Positions 50,729 through 59,490 of a stretch of 64,000 bases of DNA are shown here, one piece after another (within the stretch, counting starts at the first letter, position 1; each line of letters begins with the position of its first letter). Origin of the DNA: Trueperella bialowiezensis (lineage in GTDB: Bacteria > Actinomycetota > Actinomycetes > Actinomycetales > Actinomycetaceae); the NCBI RefSeq assembly GCF_900637955.1, contig NZ_LR134476.1:930001-994000 (forward strand). Direction: 5' to 3'. The notes under the pieces were generated by a model. It searched no databases. It was given only the letters and a program-made list of their open reading frames with translations, and was not told the origin of the DNA. Position numbers and translations under genes: made by a program.

Positions 50729-52879
50729 TTATCTCGCTTTCGTGTGCGTGAACCCGAGGTCGTAGCGGCCGGTCTGGGTACGGTTCACGGTCATGCCTGA
50801 CACGGCGCCGACCGTTGGGGCTTGTTCTGGGTGGCGGACCATGACCAACCCCGGCTGGCATGCGAGCTGGCGGGCACGGTCAGCCTGCTCAACCACATCG
50901 CCGGGCTGGTCGTCGACGAGTGTGCCAGCGTATTTCGCGGTCTCCCGTGTCTGCGGGCCTGCCAACAACGTGGGCGTCGTGTGGCCTGCGAAGTAGACGA
51001 GTTCTTGGTGGGCGAGCCCGGGCGAATAGCCGACCTCCGGGTTATAAAGCACGCGTAGCGATTCAGTCCAACCGGTGCCCCAGTTGAGGTAGATCGCCTC
51101 GCCAAGCCGACCGGGTGGAGAAGCTGGCTGACTGTAGGCGGCCGCCCGCGTGGCCGCGAACGCTATTACGCGATATTCGACGGCCGTGTGTGTTGGTGGT
51201 ACCGGGTCAGTCACTGTCCCGTTCAGTGGGACCCGTTCGGCGATGGTCTCCCACGTGCCGCCCGGAACCCGGCGTTGAACCTGATTGTCGACCGCGGCCA
51301 CCACACCACCACTGGGATTGTCTACCTGCACTTGGACCGCGCCGGTTGCCTGAATCCACGCCACTGACACTGTTGGTTTCGCGGGCGCAGCGTACTCGAT
51401 TTTCACCGTCCGGCTGGCTTCCCGGGATTCGACTTCCGCCTGAACCGTGGCCACGATGCGGAGTTGGCTGTTGTTGGGTAGGCCTGTGAGCGGCCACGTG
51501 TAGGGTGGCCGCCCATAACCCGACGTCGCATCATGCTCAACCCCGTCCACATAAGCGACCGCCCGCCACGAATGATCCTTATTCGTGTTGTTGGTGGTGA
51601 TCCTTACTGTGGTGGTGTTGCCGGTGATCGTAGATGTGGGTGCGGTGATTGTGGCGGTGGGGCGTGCGGCCATGTCGACTGCGGCCACAGGCGACCACGG
51701 CCCCCAATCCGCATGAGCACCCTTAGTGCGCACCTGCCACTCCACCACAGCCCCTGTAGTGAAACTGGAAGAGGTCACACGATACGACAGGGTTTTAGCG
51801 TTCGACGAGCCCTTATCCCTTGTTACAGTCGTCCACGAGCCCGTGTTGACACGATACTGCAGCTCGAAAGCTTCCTGATCAGTCCCATCAATGGGGGCGT
51901 GCTCCCATGCGAAAACTATTGGGTTGTTAGCGGGCTGGTAGCCGCCATTAGGCTGCAGGTTAGACGGCGCAGCAGGCGGAGCCAACACAGACACCGGCAG
52001 CGCCGCACCCTTTGGTCCCTCTATGCCAGCTGAGTTGACTTCTGCCACCTCGTAGACTGCTTCGCCAGCCACCGGAGACGTGTCCGTCCACGCCAGGGCG
52101 GTGATACCGGTCGCGACACGGGTGCCATTGCGATAAATGTTGTATGTGGATCGGCCTGGCCGGTAGTCAGACATGCCTTTCCACGTGACCACAATGTTTC
52201 CGGTGTCGCGTTCAGCAGTCACGTGTGCTGGTGCGACCGGCCGGGTCTGCACCCACGCCGTATAAGCCCAGTCACTAGTGCCACCAGCGCCGCGCTGACG
52301 CACCAAAAACCTGTACTCGCGCCCATTTTCAAGCGTGCTAGATGTCCACGATGTACGCGAAGATCCCGGCTGACCAACCAGACTAGTGCCGCCACCCGGC
52401 CAGGTTTGCTGGTTGATATCGAACCCAGCCACGGGGGCGTCGGTGGAGGCGCGTTGCGTGAACCTGACGGTCGCCGTCTGGTTGGGGTTGATGGTGACGG
52501 ATACGCCGCCCGGCGTCGTCGGTGGCTGATAAGGCCGAGCAGACACATTAAACGCAGCAGAGGCCGATGGGCTGCCACCCGAAAACTCTGACAGTGACAC
52601 CGACACATGCCCACCAGACGTGCGGCCCAACATGCGACTAAATGCCTTCTGCGTCGAGTACAGTTTGAGCGCTGAGGTCGCACCCGAATTAACCGGCGTA
52701 TTACCCGAGTAATCGAACGAGCCTGACACGCGCAGCGTGTTGTAGTTGTCGGACACCCAGCCAGACAGGCCAAGGTAAACATCAAGCTGCCAGACTTCGG
52801 TAGTCGCATGTTGAGCGACACGGCTGAACTCAATTCCAAGCCTGGCAAGACCAGACCATGAACCCCACGAAATCGCCAT
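50729..52879 (-). CDS. Minor tail protein with fibronectin type III repeats
   Basis: 716 residues. After an N-terminal beta domain there are at least three Fn3-like modules (about 115-215, 216-310 and 312-410), with the repeated pattern P-P-x-x-P ... V-x-W ... Y-x-V-R and TATITAPTSTITGNTTTVRIT after them. Such modules help tails bind cell-surface carbohydrate. It follows the tape-measure gene by one base, the usual place of a tail-tip protein. Confidence 0.85.
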   Translation of the reverse strand: MAISWGSWSGLARLGIEFSRVAQHATTEVWQLDVYLGLSGWVSDNYNTLRVSGSFDYSGNTPVNSGATSALKLYSTQKAFSRMLGRTSGGHVSVSLSEFSGGSPSASAAFNVSARPYQPPTTPGGVSVTINPNQTATVRFTQRASTDAPVAGFDINQQTWPGGGTSLVGQPGSSRTSWTSSTLENGREYRFLVRQRGAGGTSDWAYTAWVQTRPVAPAHVTAERDTGNIVVTWKGMSDYRPGRSTYNIYRNGTRVATGITALAWTDTSPVAGEAVYEVAEVNSAGIEGPKGAALPVSVLAPPAAPSNLQPNGGYQPANNPIVFAWEHAPIDGTDQEAFELQYRVNTGSWTTVTRDKGSSNAKTLSYRVTSSSFTTGAVVEWQVRTKGAHADWGPWSPVAAVDMAARPTATITAPTSTITGNTTTVRITTNNTNKDHSWRAVAYVDGVEHDATSGYGRPPYTWPLTGLPNNSQLRIVATVQAEVESREASRTVKIEYAAPAKPTVSVAWIQATGAVQVQVDNPSGGVVAAVDNQVQRRVPGGTWETIAERVPLNGTVTDPVPPTHTAVEYRVIAFAATRAAAYSQPASPPGRLGEAIYLNWGTGWTESLRVLYNPEVGYSPGLAHQELVYFAGHTTPTLLAGPQTRETAKYAGTLVDDQPGDVVEQADRARQLACQPGLVMVRHPEQAPTVGAVSGMTVNRTQTGRYDLGFTHTKAR

Positions 52880-52880
52880 C

Positions 52881-55800
52881 CTAGAAGCCTCCTAACTGCG
52901 ACCGATACCGCGCATGGTTAGCCACCAGATCGTTGGCGGCGGCCACTCCCGGATTCACGCTCATCCGAGCATCAGCAACCTCCGACACGTACGCCGTGAA
53001 CTCGCGGTCACCCACCTGCAACACAACGCTCCGCGGCAACCCCGCACTCACACTGCTGCTCACGCCAGCTAAACCGCCGTCCGCGTACCTCTGCAACTGA
53101 TACCCAAAACGGTCAGCCACCTCTGCGAGGATCTGGGTCGACCGGGCACGCTTCGACGCCGCCAACGGAATATAGGCCTCACCACCAGTTTCGGGTTCAG
53201 CCCACACACGCCACGCCCCAGCAGGAGCAATCTGCGCAACATGTTTCTCTTTCAACCCACCATGGGCATAGAACTCAAGCACGCCGCCCTGGGCTTGCTG
53301 CAACATGCGCACGCCCGAACCTGTCGCGCCGATCTGGATGTAGGCGGTGCCGACGACTTTGCCGCGGACACGGGACACCCACGAATCAAAATTCGCAGGG
53401 TTTGCACCAATATTCACATGACCATGAGTCCGCTGCACCTGAGCCTGCAACTGATTCAACACGCTACGCGCCTTGTAATCCTTACCATCAATGGTCACGC
53501 TTTCTTCGCCCCGGCGGATCGCCGCCAACGTATCCTGCAAAACCCCGTCAGCCTTAACCCGATCACCGTCAATCGTCACATACTCATGCGATTCAACAAC
53601 GCTAGCCAGGAACTCATCGAGCGTCTGATCAGCCGGAACCCGGTTACCGTTGATCGTCACCGTGCCATCCTCATTGTCGATAGCACCCTTGAGATCACGC
53701 AGTTTGGTGTGGCCTAACATCGGGTCACCGTCGATGGTGACTAGGCCACTGGTCGAGTCAATGCCGACCTTGAGGTCGGCGAGCCCTGTCCAGGCGGCCA
53801 TCGTATCCACATCCACACGGGTCACCACTGAATCAGGAGCCATACCGATGGTCTTCCACAACTCATCAATCTCTGCCGCGTTCATGCCTGCGGCTTCAGC
53901 GGCCTTACGGAAATCCTCTTCACCACGAGCAATAATCGCATTCAACTCTTCCTGCGGCTTGCCAGCCTCAGCCGCTGCTTCAGCCGTGTTCCGAGTAGCT
54001 TTAGCGATCGCGTCGAGCGCTGCTTCACGATCACGCGCCGTAGCCTCACTGTCAGCCATCTTGGCCATAGCGTCTTCGACGGTTTGCGCGTAATCACGTT
54101 CAGCGGCTCGAGCCGCCAGTGCAGCATTCTGTACGCCTGCGAGTTGGTCTTGACGCGCTTTGTCAGCTTCGATTACGCCTTTGATCGCGTCCTCGAGCTT
54201 GTTCTGCTCGGCAGCCGAACTCCCGATGACGTCGTTATAGAGCCCCCACTTGCCCTTGGCCTCGTCGACTTTTTTGCTTTGTTTGTCGAGCGCGTCCTGT
54301 AGGTTTTTCAGCTCACCATTGGCCAGCTGATAATCCCCCGTAGCGAGTGCTTCCTCGCGCATATCTTGCAATCTGGATTTCAGATTCTCGACCGCATCCC
54401 CACCCTCCAAAAGGGCATCAGTCACCTCTTTCGTCGAAATACCAACCTTCTCAAACCTGTTCGGCAGGTCGTCGTCAGCCAGCATGTCCACAATCTGACG
54501 CTTAGTATCATCAGTAGCCTGGCCGAGCTCATCAAACGAATTCGCCAGCGACTCGGCCTGCTGCTTGCCTTTCTCCGACGTCGAGTTGAATGCGGCGATT
54601 GCAGAGACGATCCCGGTGATCGCCAACATCGGCAAATTAGCCACCAGTAGGCTCTTGAACGCTGCGCCTAGGCCGCGCACCGCAGTCCCCGCCAGCGTCA
54701 TCGCGCCCTGCAGCCCGGAAGCCCCCGCTGCAGTCATCTCCATCGACGCCAAATGCTTCCGCAGCTTGAGCGTATCCCACGCGCCACGCATCTTAGTGAC
54801 CGCACCAGTGATCCCCTCAGAATGCCGCTTCAACATAATGAAAGCTGCGCCAGCGGCGAGTACTGGTCCGGGCAGGCGAGACATGCCCTCAACGAGACTA
54901 CCGACCAAATTGACCAAAGGGGTCGCCAAGGCAACCACGGCCGAAGCGGTGGGGACGAGCACGGCAGACACCGGCGTCCCAGCCTCCACCACAGCAGACG
55001 CCAAATCAAGAAAAGCCGGCGTCAACCGCTCAACCGCGCTAAACACTCCACCAGCCAACACGGCACCAGCCTGCGCAAAATGCGACACCACAGGCACCAA
55101 CGCAGTACCCACACCAACCAACCGAGCAGTCGTATCAGTGAAGAACTGGCCGACACGGTCAAACCCAGCCAACCAATCATCTAACCGGACTGTCCGCAGC
55201 CGACCAAACTCAACCTGGACAGCCTGCGAGAAACCTGCGACCGCGCCCTTCACATCGTCCAGGCCGCCACGCAACCGGCGCAAACTCCCCACAACCTTAG
55301 ACGTCTGCGACCCAAACACCGCAAACAAGTTGTCAGAAAAGGACGCGCCCGACAAGATTTCAGCCACGCCTTTCAAACCTTTATACGCCTTGTCAGAAAA
55401 CTCGGTCACCGCCGGAGTGATCGCGTTAATCCGATCCCGCACGCTCATAAACAAGCCCGGCAGGTCAGCAAACGGCCCGGCAAGAATCCCCTGCCCAAGC
55501 CGCCCTAAGGCCGCCCCAACATTTTGGAACGACCCGGTGACGGTTTCGCCCATACGCAAAGCGGTGCCACCGAACGAGGATTCCATCGCGTCGGCGAACA
55601 TGTCGAAACTGATTTTGCCCTGCGAACCAAGTTTGGTGGCTTCTTCCGCCGTGATGCCCAGCTGGTCGGCTACCATCTGGTAGATCGGGATGCCGCGTTC
55701 CATCAGCTGGAGGGCTTCATCGCCTTGCAGGCGGCCTTTAGCAGCAACTTTCTGCCAGATCACACCCATTTCGTCCATGGATGTCCCGGCCTGCGCAGCA

Positions 55801-56249
55801 GAATCCCCCACCAGCGTTAGCACGCGTTCAAGCTGCTCACCGGGTTCGACACCAGCGGCGACAAGCCCACGGGCGGCCGTGGCCGCAGCGTCTAGCCCGA
55901 ACGCCGTGCCATCAACCGCAGCGTTCGCGTTAGCCATGACCGTGGCAACCTGGTCAGCCGCCAGTCCCATGCCCTCGAGCGACTTTTCTGCCTGCTCGAA
56001 CGCGCGCAGCCGACCAAAACCTTTACTCAGTGACGTGGCAAGCACACCGCCGGTGGCCACACCAGCAGCCACCACACCAGTTTTCAAAGTTTTACCGATC
56101 GCAGAGGTCAGCCGACCGCCGATCTGCTTGCCGACCGAACTCACACCAGAAGACTTTGCGACCCCGCCGAGTTCTTTCTTCAACGCGGGAACCGTGCCCC
56201 GCATGGACGGCACAATCTGCACATAAGCTTTCGCTAATTCAACAGCCAC
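52881..56249 (-). CDS. Tape measure protein
   Basis: 1122 residues, the longest gene. Residues 60-250 carry the typical TMP N-terminal domain (AASAARGLVAAGVEPGEQLERVL-like, MDEMGVIWQKVAAKGRLQGDEALQLMERG, GKISFDMFADAMESSFGGTALRMGETV). Hydrophobic helices follow, then coiled coil (about 570-790). Residues 810-955 hold about five short repeats with VTIDGD/VTINGN. The C-terminus has GGLKEKHVAQIAPAGAWRVWAEPETGGEAYIPL, a motif shared by many actinophage tape measures. It sets tail length. Confidence 0.93.
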   Translation of the reverse strand: MAVELAKAYVQIVPSMRGTVPALKKELGGVAKSSGVSSVGKQIGGRLTSAIGKTLKTGVVAAGVATGGVLATSLSKGFGRLRAFEQAEKSLEGMGLAADQVATVMANANAAVDGTAFGLDAAATAARGLVAAGVEPGEQLERVLTLVGDSAAQAGTSMDEMGVIWQKVAAKGRLQGDEALQLMERGIPIYQMVADQLGITAEEATKLGSQGKISFDMFADAMESSFGGTALRMGETVTGSFQNVGAALGRLGQGILAGPFADLPGLFMSVRDRINAITPAVTEFSDKAYKGLKGVAEILSGASFSDNLFAVFGSQTSKVVGSLRRLRGGLDDVKGAVAGFSQAVQVEFGRLRTVRLDDWLAGFDRVGQFFTDTTARLVGVGTALVPVVSHFAQAGAVLAGGVFSAVERLTPAFLDLASAVVEAGTPVSAVLVPTASAVVALATPLVNLVGSLVEGMSRLPGPVLAAGAAFIMLKRHSEGITGAVTKMRGAWDTLKLRKHLASMEMTAAGASGLQGAMTLAGTAVRGLGAAFKSLLVANLPMLAITGIVSAIAAFNSTSEKGKQQAESLANSFDELGQATDDTKRQIVDMLADDDLPNRFEKVGISTKEVTDALLEGGDAVENLKSRLQDMREEALATGDYQLANGELKNLQDALDKQSKKVDEAKGKWGLYNDVIGSSAAEQNKLEDAIKGVIEADKARQDQLAGVQNAALAARAAERDYAQTVEDAMAKMADSEATARDREAALDAIAKATRNTAEAAAEAGKPQEELNAIIARGEEDFRKAAEAAGMNAAEIDELWKTIGMAPDSVVTRVDVDTMAAWTGLADLKVGIDSTSGLVTIDGDPMLGHTKLRDLKGAIDNEDGTVTINGNRVPADQTLDEFLASVVESHEYVTIDGDRVKADGVLQDTLAAIRRGEESVTIDGKDYKARSVLNQLQAQVQRTHGHVNIGANPANFDSWVSRVRGKVVGTAYIQIGATGSGVRMLQQAQGGVLEFYAHGGLKEKHVAQIAPAGAWRVWAEPETGGEAYIPLAASKRARSTQILAEVADRFGYQLQRYADGGLAGVSSSVSAGLPRSVVLQVGDREFTAYVSEVADARMSVNPGVAAANDLVANHARYRSQLGGF

Positions 56250-56274
56250 TAATGTCTCCCTTCACGCACTTGTG

Positions 56275-56298
56275 AACCCGCCAAAATTGTGGCGGGTT
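56275..56298. terminator. Hairpin between chaperone and tape measure genes
   Basis: AACCCGCCA (56275-56283) pairs with TGGCGGGTT (56290-56298), overlapping the stop of the chaperone gene. It may dampen tape-measure expression. Confidence 0.55.
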
Positions 56299-56714
56299 TA
56301 AATAAGGTCGGCGATTTCTTCTTGGGTCAACCTGTCACCTTGACGACGCACCACACCCTCGCCGTCATCGTTAGACGTGGTGGGGGCGCGGAACGCTGGC
56401 GGACGGGGAATTGGCTTAGGCCGGTTCCTGCCCTTACGCCCATCAGCGGTCTGCATCCACACCAACACGTGCAACACGTCCACTGCCTGCGCTAACAGTA
56501 TTTCTTGCCAGCCCCAGCCCCAATCCTCGCCGTCCTGCCCGGAAAGCCGGGCTGCAAGCGGACTATCTGGCCGGGCATGCACGCAAATAAGCCACACGTC
56601 ACGCCAGTTCACGGCAGGACCGGGCACGTCACGCAGCCTAAGCCCATGACACACCAACTCATACTCGATCGCGTCACGGTGTGCCTTTAACCAGCGGCTT
56701 AGGCGAACAATTCC
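56298..56714 (-). CDS. Tail assembly chaperone, frameshift extension (gpT-like)
   Basis: Open frame entered by a -1 shift from the preceding gene at 56711-56717. It reads GGIVRLSRWLKAHRDAIEYE, then LVCHGLRLRDVP and a W-rich segment, ending EEIADLI. The first 19 codons have no start codon; an internal ATG at 56657 exists but lacks a good ribosome site. Fusion of this frame to the 94-residue upstream protein gives the longer chaperone that guides tail assembly around the tape measure. The W-R-D-V and DWGWGWQEILLAQAVD pattern matches DUF5361-type chaperones. Confidence 0.8.
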   Translation of the reverse strand, partial: GIVRLSRWLKAHRDAIEYELVCHGLRLRDVPGPAVNWRDVWLICVHARPDSPLAARLSGQDGEDWGWGWQEILLAQAVDVLHVLVWMQTADGRKGRNRPKPIPRPPAFRAPTTSNDDGEGVVRRQGDRLTQEEIADLI

Positions 56715-56983
56715 CCCAACTTAATCGCAGACTGCTCATTCCACGCCACGAGCATCTTGTTAAACGACTGCAACGTCATCTTCTTACGCACAGCCACCGA
56801 ATCTTCATCCATGAGTTCACGTACTGCTTTTGAGAGGAACTCTTGGGCAGACAAGCCCTCCGAGTCCTCGATCAGACCCATGGGCAGGTTCTCTAAAAAC
56901 GGTAGACGAATCACGCCGTGAACGGTCTCCCACTCGAACATTTCCTGCTCATCATGCAGCTTTACAACCGGCTTTTTCGCCAT
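56699..56983 (-). CDS. Tail assembly chaperone (gpG-like)
   Basis: 94 residues from ATG 56983. Acidic, helical; starts AKKPVVKLHDEQEMFEWETVHGVIRLPFLENLP and ends LGELFA. Placed between the tail-tube and tape-measure genes, the constant location of chaperone G. Its last codons hold GGGGGAA, where a fraction of ribosomes should slip back one base to make the G-T fusion. Confidence 0.82.
   Translation of the reverse strand: MAKKPVVKLHDEQEMFEWETVHGVIRLPFLENLPMGLIEDSEGLSAQEFLSKAVRELMDEDSVAVRKKMTLQSFNKMLVAWNEQSAIKLGELFA
56711..56717 (-). promoter_or_regulatory. Programmed -1 frameshift site
   Basis: GGGGGAA read as G-GGG-GAA in the G frame, 5 codons before its stop. Slipping back one base keeps GGG in the P site and continues with GGA-ATT-GTT into the long T frame. 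Confidence 0.78.
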
Positions 56984-57018
56984 TCAGGCACACTCCTAAA
57001 ACTGTGGGGTAGTGAGGC

Positions 57019-57059
57019 GGAGGCCGGGCAGGAAACCCCACAAAACCTGCCCGGCCTCC
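57019..57059. terminator. Hairpin after the major tail gene
   Basis: Perfect 14-bp stem GGAGGCCGGGCAGG / CCTGCCCGGCCTCC with a 13-base loop. No following T-run. Probably partial, favouring tail-tube over downstream mRNA. Confidence 0.65.
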
Positions 57060-57081
57060 AAAACAACGGCCAGCCTGTCGT

Positions 57082-57633
57082 TTAGGCTGCCGTGTCGTCC
57101 ACGTACTCCAGCGACGTACGCCCGTCCTCGTCCTCGTAACAGGTAATTTCGACGTCGTACTTGATCGCGTCGGAATGCACGTACTGGATTTGCGAGGTCA
57201 AGAACAGCTGGCCGCGCGGAATCACCAGACGACGACGAGCATCCCCATCCTTCATGGTGATCACATACGACTGCTCAGCAGACCCGTCGGAAGTGTGCGC
57301 GATAGAGATCTTCTTCCCCGCCACTTGCACGTTATCTTCACCGAAGATCGCCTTGAGTGTTTCAGCGGCAGCAGACTCCATGAACGTCGCACCGACGGTC
57401 TCTGAGAACTCGTTCGTGAGTCGACGCTTGGTCGCACCACCCCACACTTTGATGTCGTTCGTTGATCGGTTCTGGGTGAGCGTGAACCCATCCTCGCCGA
57501 TCAGGCCAAGCGTCTTAAACGCCGGATTCAGATCCGACGTCGCATCCGTGGGCAGTGCGGTACCAACCGGGGCTACCGCGAAAGCGCCACCAGCGGTCAG
57601 CGGGGCGCCAATCATAATCTCTGGCAAAGCCAT
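57082..57633 (-). CDS. Major tail tube protein
   Basis: 183 residues, beta-rich, beginning ALPEIMIGAPLTAGGAFAVAPVGTALPTDAT, with LGLIGEDGFTLTQNRSTNDIKVWGG and VITMKDGDARRRLVIPRGQLF, a pattern common to siphovirus tube proteins of actinophages. Position between connector and chaperone genes agrees. Strong hairpin downstream fits high expression. Confidence 0.85.
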   Translation of the reverse strand: MALPEIMIGAPLTAGGAFAVAPVGTALPTDATSDLNPAFKTLGLIGEDGFTLTQNRSTNDIKVWGGATKRRLTNEFSETVGATFMESAAAETLKAIFGEDNVQVAGKKISIAHTSDGSAEQSYVITMKDGDARRRLVIPRGQLFLTSQIQYVHSDAIKYDVEITCYEDEDGRTSLEYVDDTAA

Positions 57634-57635
57634 CG

Positions 57636-57779
57636 TTAGGCCTCCTTCTTCTTAGAACTCTTCACCGCTGCTTGCGGCTTTTCGACGACCTGCCATCCGG
57701 CTGCCGTCCAATCTTCCCCCTTGTTGTCCGCCACCTCATAGACCACGTGGTCGAGCAGCGGATGATGCACCTTAACCAT
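57636..57779 (-). CDS. Small Lys/Ala-tailed phage protein
   Basis: 47 residues, ATG 57779 to TAA 57636, ending 3 bases before the tail-tube start. It begins MVKVHHPLLDHVVYEVAD, has a W-x5-W pair (DWTAAGWQVVEK) and ends in a lysine-rich tail. It resembles the 48-residue gene at 59344-59490 in overall plan (beta N-terminus, G-W motif, basic tail). Role unknown; such genes often accompany tail and capsid genes. Confidence 0.75.
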   Translation of the reverse strand: MVKVHHPLLDHVVYEVADNKGEDWTAAGWQVVEKPQAAVKSSKKKEA

Positions 57780-57796
57780 GGTGTCTCATCTTCCTT

Positions 57797-58211
57797 CTAT
57801 GCTTGTTTGTCTGGTAGGTCGATGACGTCCAGGCCGACGATCATCGACACAGTGAATTGGTGGCGAACCAGCCGCGTATCTGGGTCTGGGTACTCCACTG
57901 GCATCGAGGGCACTGCCTCGTAGACCACCAGCCCGGGAAACGCGGCCTGATCCTCACGCGATACAGAGGCGAACCGTGCCCACAGGCGACGTGCGAGCAG
58001 GAACGAGTCCCGCTGCGAATCAGCCCAGACTTCAATAAGAACCTGGGCTCGTTCCTGTTTAGCGTTGATCGGGCTGCCACCGGTGCGTGAGACACGGACA
58101 AGCCCGCTCTCCCCCGTCGAGTGGGAACTTCGAACGAGCGTCGAAACCCCAGTCACGTAAGAACCGCTGCACGCCGGTGGCCACATCGGCAGGTGCAACC
58201 ATGCTTTCCAT
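57797..58211 (-). pseudogene. Tail-completion/terminator protein, apparent frameshift
   Basis: Two frames are needed. ATG 58211 gives MESMVAPADVATGVQRFLRDWGFDARSKFPLDG, after which the other frame continues GESGLVRVSRTGGSPINAKQERAQVLIEVWAD and a well-formed C-terminal half (LVVYEAVPSMPVEYPD, RLVRHQFTVSMIVGLD). The shift falls at a run of five G on the coding strand (58112-58116); four would restore one frame of about 137 residues. The protein resembles tail terminators in size and place. An error in the run, a mutation or frameshifting are all possible. Confidence 0.7.
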
Positions 58212-58216
58212 CGCGT

Positions 58217-58456
58217 CTAGCCTCCTAACGCGCGCAGTAGCCTGTGGTCACGAGCTTCACGCCTCATCGTCTGGACCGTGTCGGTCTCGACCGAGCCGAT
58301 GACACGATTATCACCGTGCCAGGTTGATGCCCGGTAGCCTGGACCTGCACGCCCCGCGACCTGGTCGGCATGTTCGCTCATCAGCGCAGTCATGTCCCCG
58401 GATTTTAAGAACGCGGCGATCTGACCGTGGTTGAGTTGGACTCGTTCGATTTTCAT
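58217..58456 (-). CDS. Small neck/connector protein
   Basis: 79 residues starting KIERVQLNHGQIAAFLKSGDMTALMSEHADQVAG and ending in a basic helix. It resembles HK97 gp10-like/actinophage head-tail connector proteins in size, N-terminal KI-x-L-N-x-x-G-I form and position. It overlaps the previous gene by 4 bases. Confidence 0.7.
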   Translation of the reverse strand: MKIERVQLNHGQIAAFLKSGDMTALMSEHADQVAGRAGPGYRASTWHGDNRVIGSVETDTVQTMRREARDHRLLRALGG

Positions 58457-58824
58457 CGTCTGCTCCTTTCAAGGTTGACGACGATCCCGCGCAGCCGGGT
58501 CACCGCCAAGAACGGGTTACGATCCCACACGAGCACCTCACCCGACACGCGATAAGGGCCACCGGACTCCAAACCAGGAACCATGACCACATCATCGGGT
58601 TCGGGCCGTGGCCCGTCGATAGGAGCCGAGATGCGTAGCCCGCTGGCCACGGTCTGCCGACCGCCAGCATGCTCACGCTCCTCCCACCGCGGCGAGACCG
58701 TCCACACCGGCCACGCCACCGTCTCCCACTGCGTCCACGGCCGCTCCAACAACGGATAGCCGTCATCGTCCACGCCCTGCGGCGCCCGGTAGATCATCAG
58801 CGTGGTGGTGATGCGTTTAAGCAT
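58453..58824 (-). CDS. Head closure-type phage protein
   Basis: 123 residues from ATG 58824, preceded by GAGGGCGG; an upstream in-frame extension overlaps the adaptor gene in another frame and is ignored. Beta-rich, with ERPWTQWETVAWPVWTVSP and a C-terminal VWDRNPFLAVTRLRGIVVNLE. Position between adaptor and neck genes fits a head-tail closure protein. Confidence 0.7.
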   Translation of the reverse strand: MLKRITTTLMIYRAPQGVDDDGYPLLERPWTQWETVAWPVWTVSPRWEEREHAGGRQTVASGLRISAPIDGPRPEPDDVVMVPGLESGGPYRVSGEVLVWDRNPFLAVTRLRGIVVNLERSRR

Positions 58825-59317
58825 GTTCACCGCCCTCCCACAACGGATACCCGGCAAGGCTCGCCCCGCACGAACACCGAGCCGGGTTCCATGTGCGGTC
58901 ACACCACGGCAAATGCGCACCATGACCGGCCGGGAGCATGCTCCGGTTGAACACCTGCCCCGTCTTCTGCATGCCGGGCTCGCGCAGCGCGTCTCGCTCC
59001 GAGTCCAGCAACACCAGCCCGCCCGGCTGGTCACCACTAAACGTGATCGACCCCGTAAACGACCCGTCAGTCTCCTGCATCTGGCGGATCCCTTCCGGGT
59101 TGCGGAACACGCGGGTGACCATCGCAATCACGACGTCTTTGACCGTGTCTAACAGGTCAGGCTCATCGCCACTAGCGATCCGGTCGTTGAGGGTGGGGAA
59201 CTCGCGGCGTAGTAGCCGCTCAGCTTTCGCGATCCACCGTGACACCACGAGCGGCTCGGACGGCACATTCGCACCAATCCACGAATCAAAAACATCATCT
59301 GCGGTTGTCCACGCCAC
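58817..59317 (-). CDS. Head-to-tail adaptor
   Basis: 166 residues starting AWTTADDVFDSWIGANVPSEPLVVSRWIAKAERLLRREFP, the helical pattern of Gp19/Gp15/Gp42-type adaptor proteins in actinophages. It continues with DTVKDVVIAMVTRVFRNPEGIRQ and a late cysteine cluster (WCDRTWNPARCSCG). It overlaps the next gene by 8 bases. Confidence 0.78.
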   Translation of the reverse strand: MAWTTADDVFDSWIGANVPSEPLVVSRWIAKAERLLRREFPTLNDRIASGDEPDLLDTVKDVVIAMVTRVFRNPEGIRQMQETDGSFTGSITFSGDQPGGLVLLDSERDALREPGMQKTGQVFNRSMLPAGHGAHLPWCDRTWNPARCSCGASLAGYPLWEGGEHA

Positions 59318-59343
59318 GACTACCCCCTACCCCTCTATGCTGC

Positions 59344-59490
59344 TTACTTCTTAGCTGACGCCTTCTTGGCTGCAGCCGCCCTAGCGGCGGGCTTGGACTC
59401 CTTCACAGGTTCCCAGCCCACGCCAAGACGAGCCACAAAATCCTCAGGCACATCCACGACGACCTGCGTCTGCTTATGCACCAGCCGCAT
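59344..59490 (-). CDS. Small Lys/Ala-tailed phage protein beside capsid
   Basis: 48 residues, ATG 59490 (overlapping the capsid stop as TAATG) to TAA 59344. It begins MRLVHKQTQVVVDVPEDFVARLG, has GWEPVKES, and ends in an Ala/Lys-rich tail. Similar genes follow capsid genes in actinophages. Role unknown. Confidence 0.78.
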   Translation of the reverse strand: MRLVHKQTQVVVDVPEDFVARLGVGWEPVKESKPAARAAAAKKASAKK

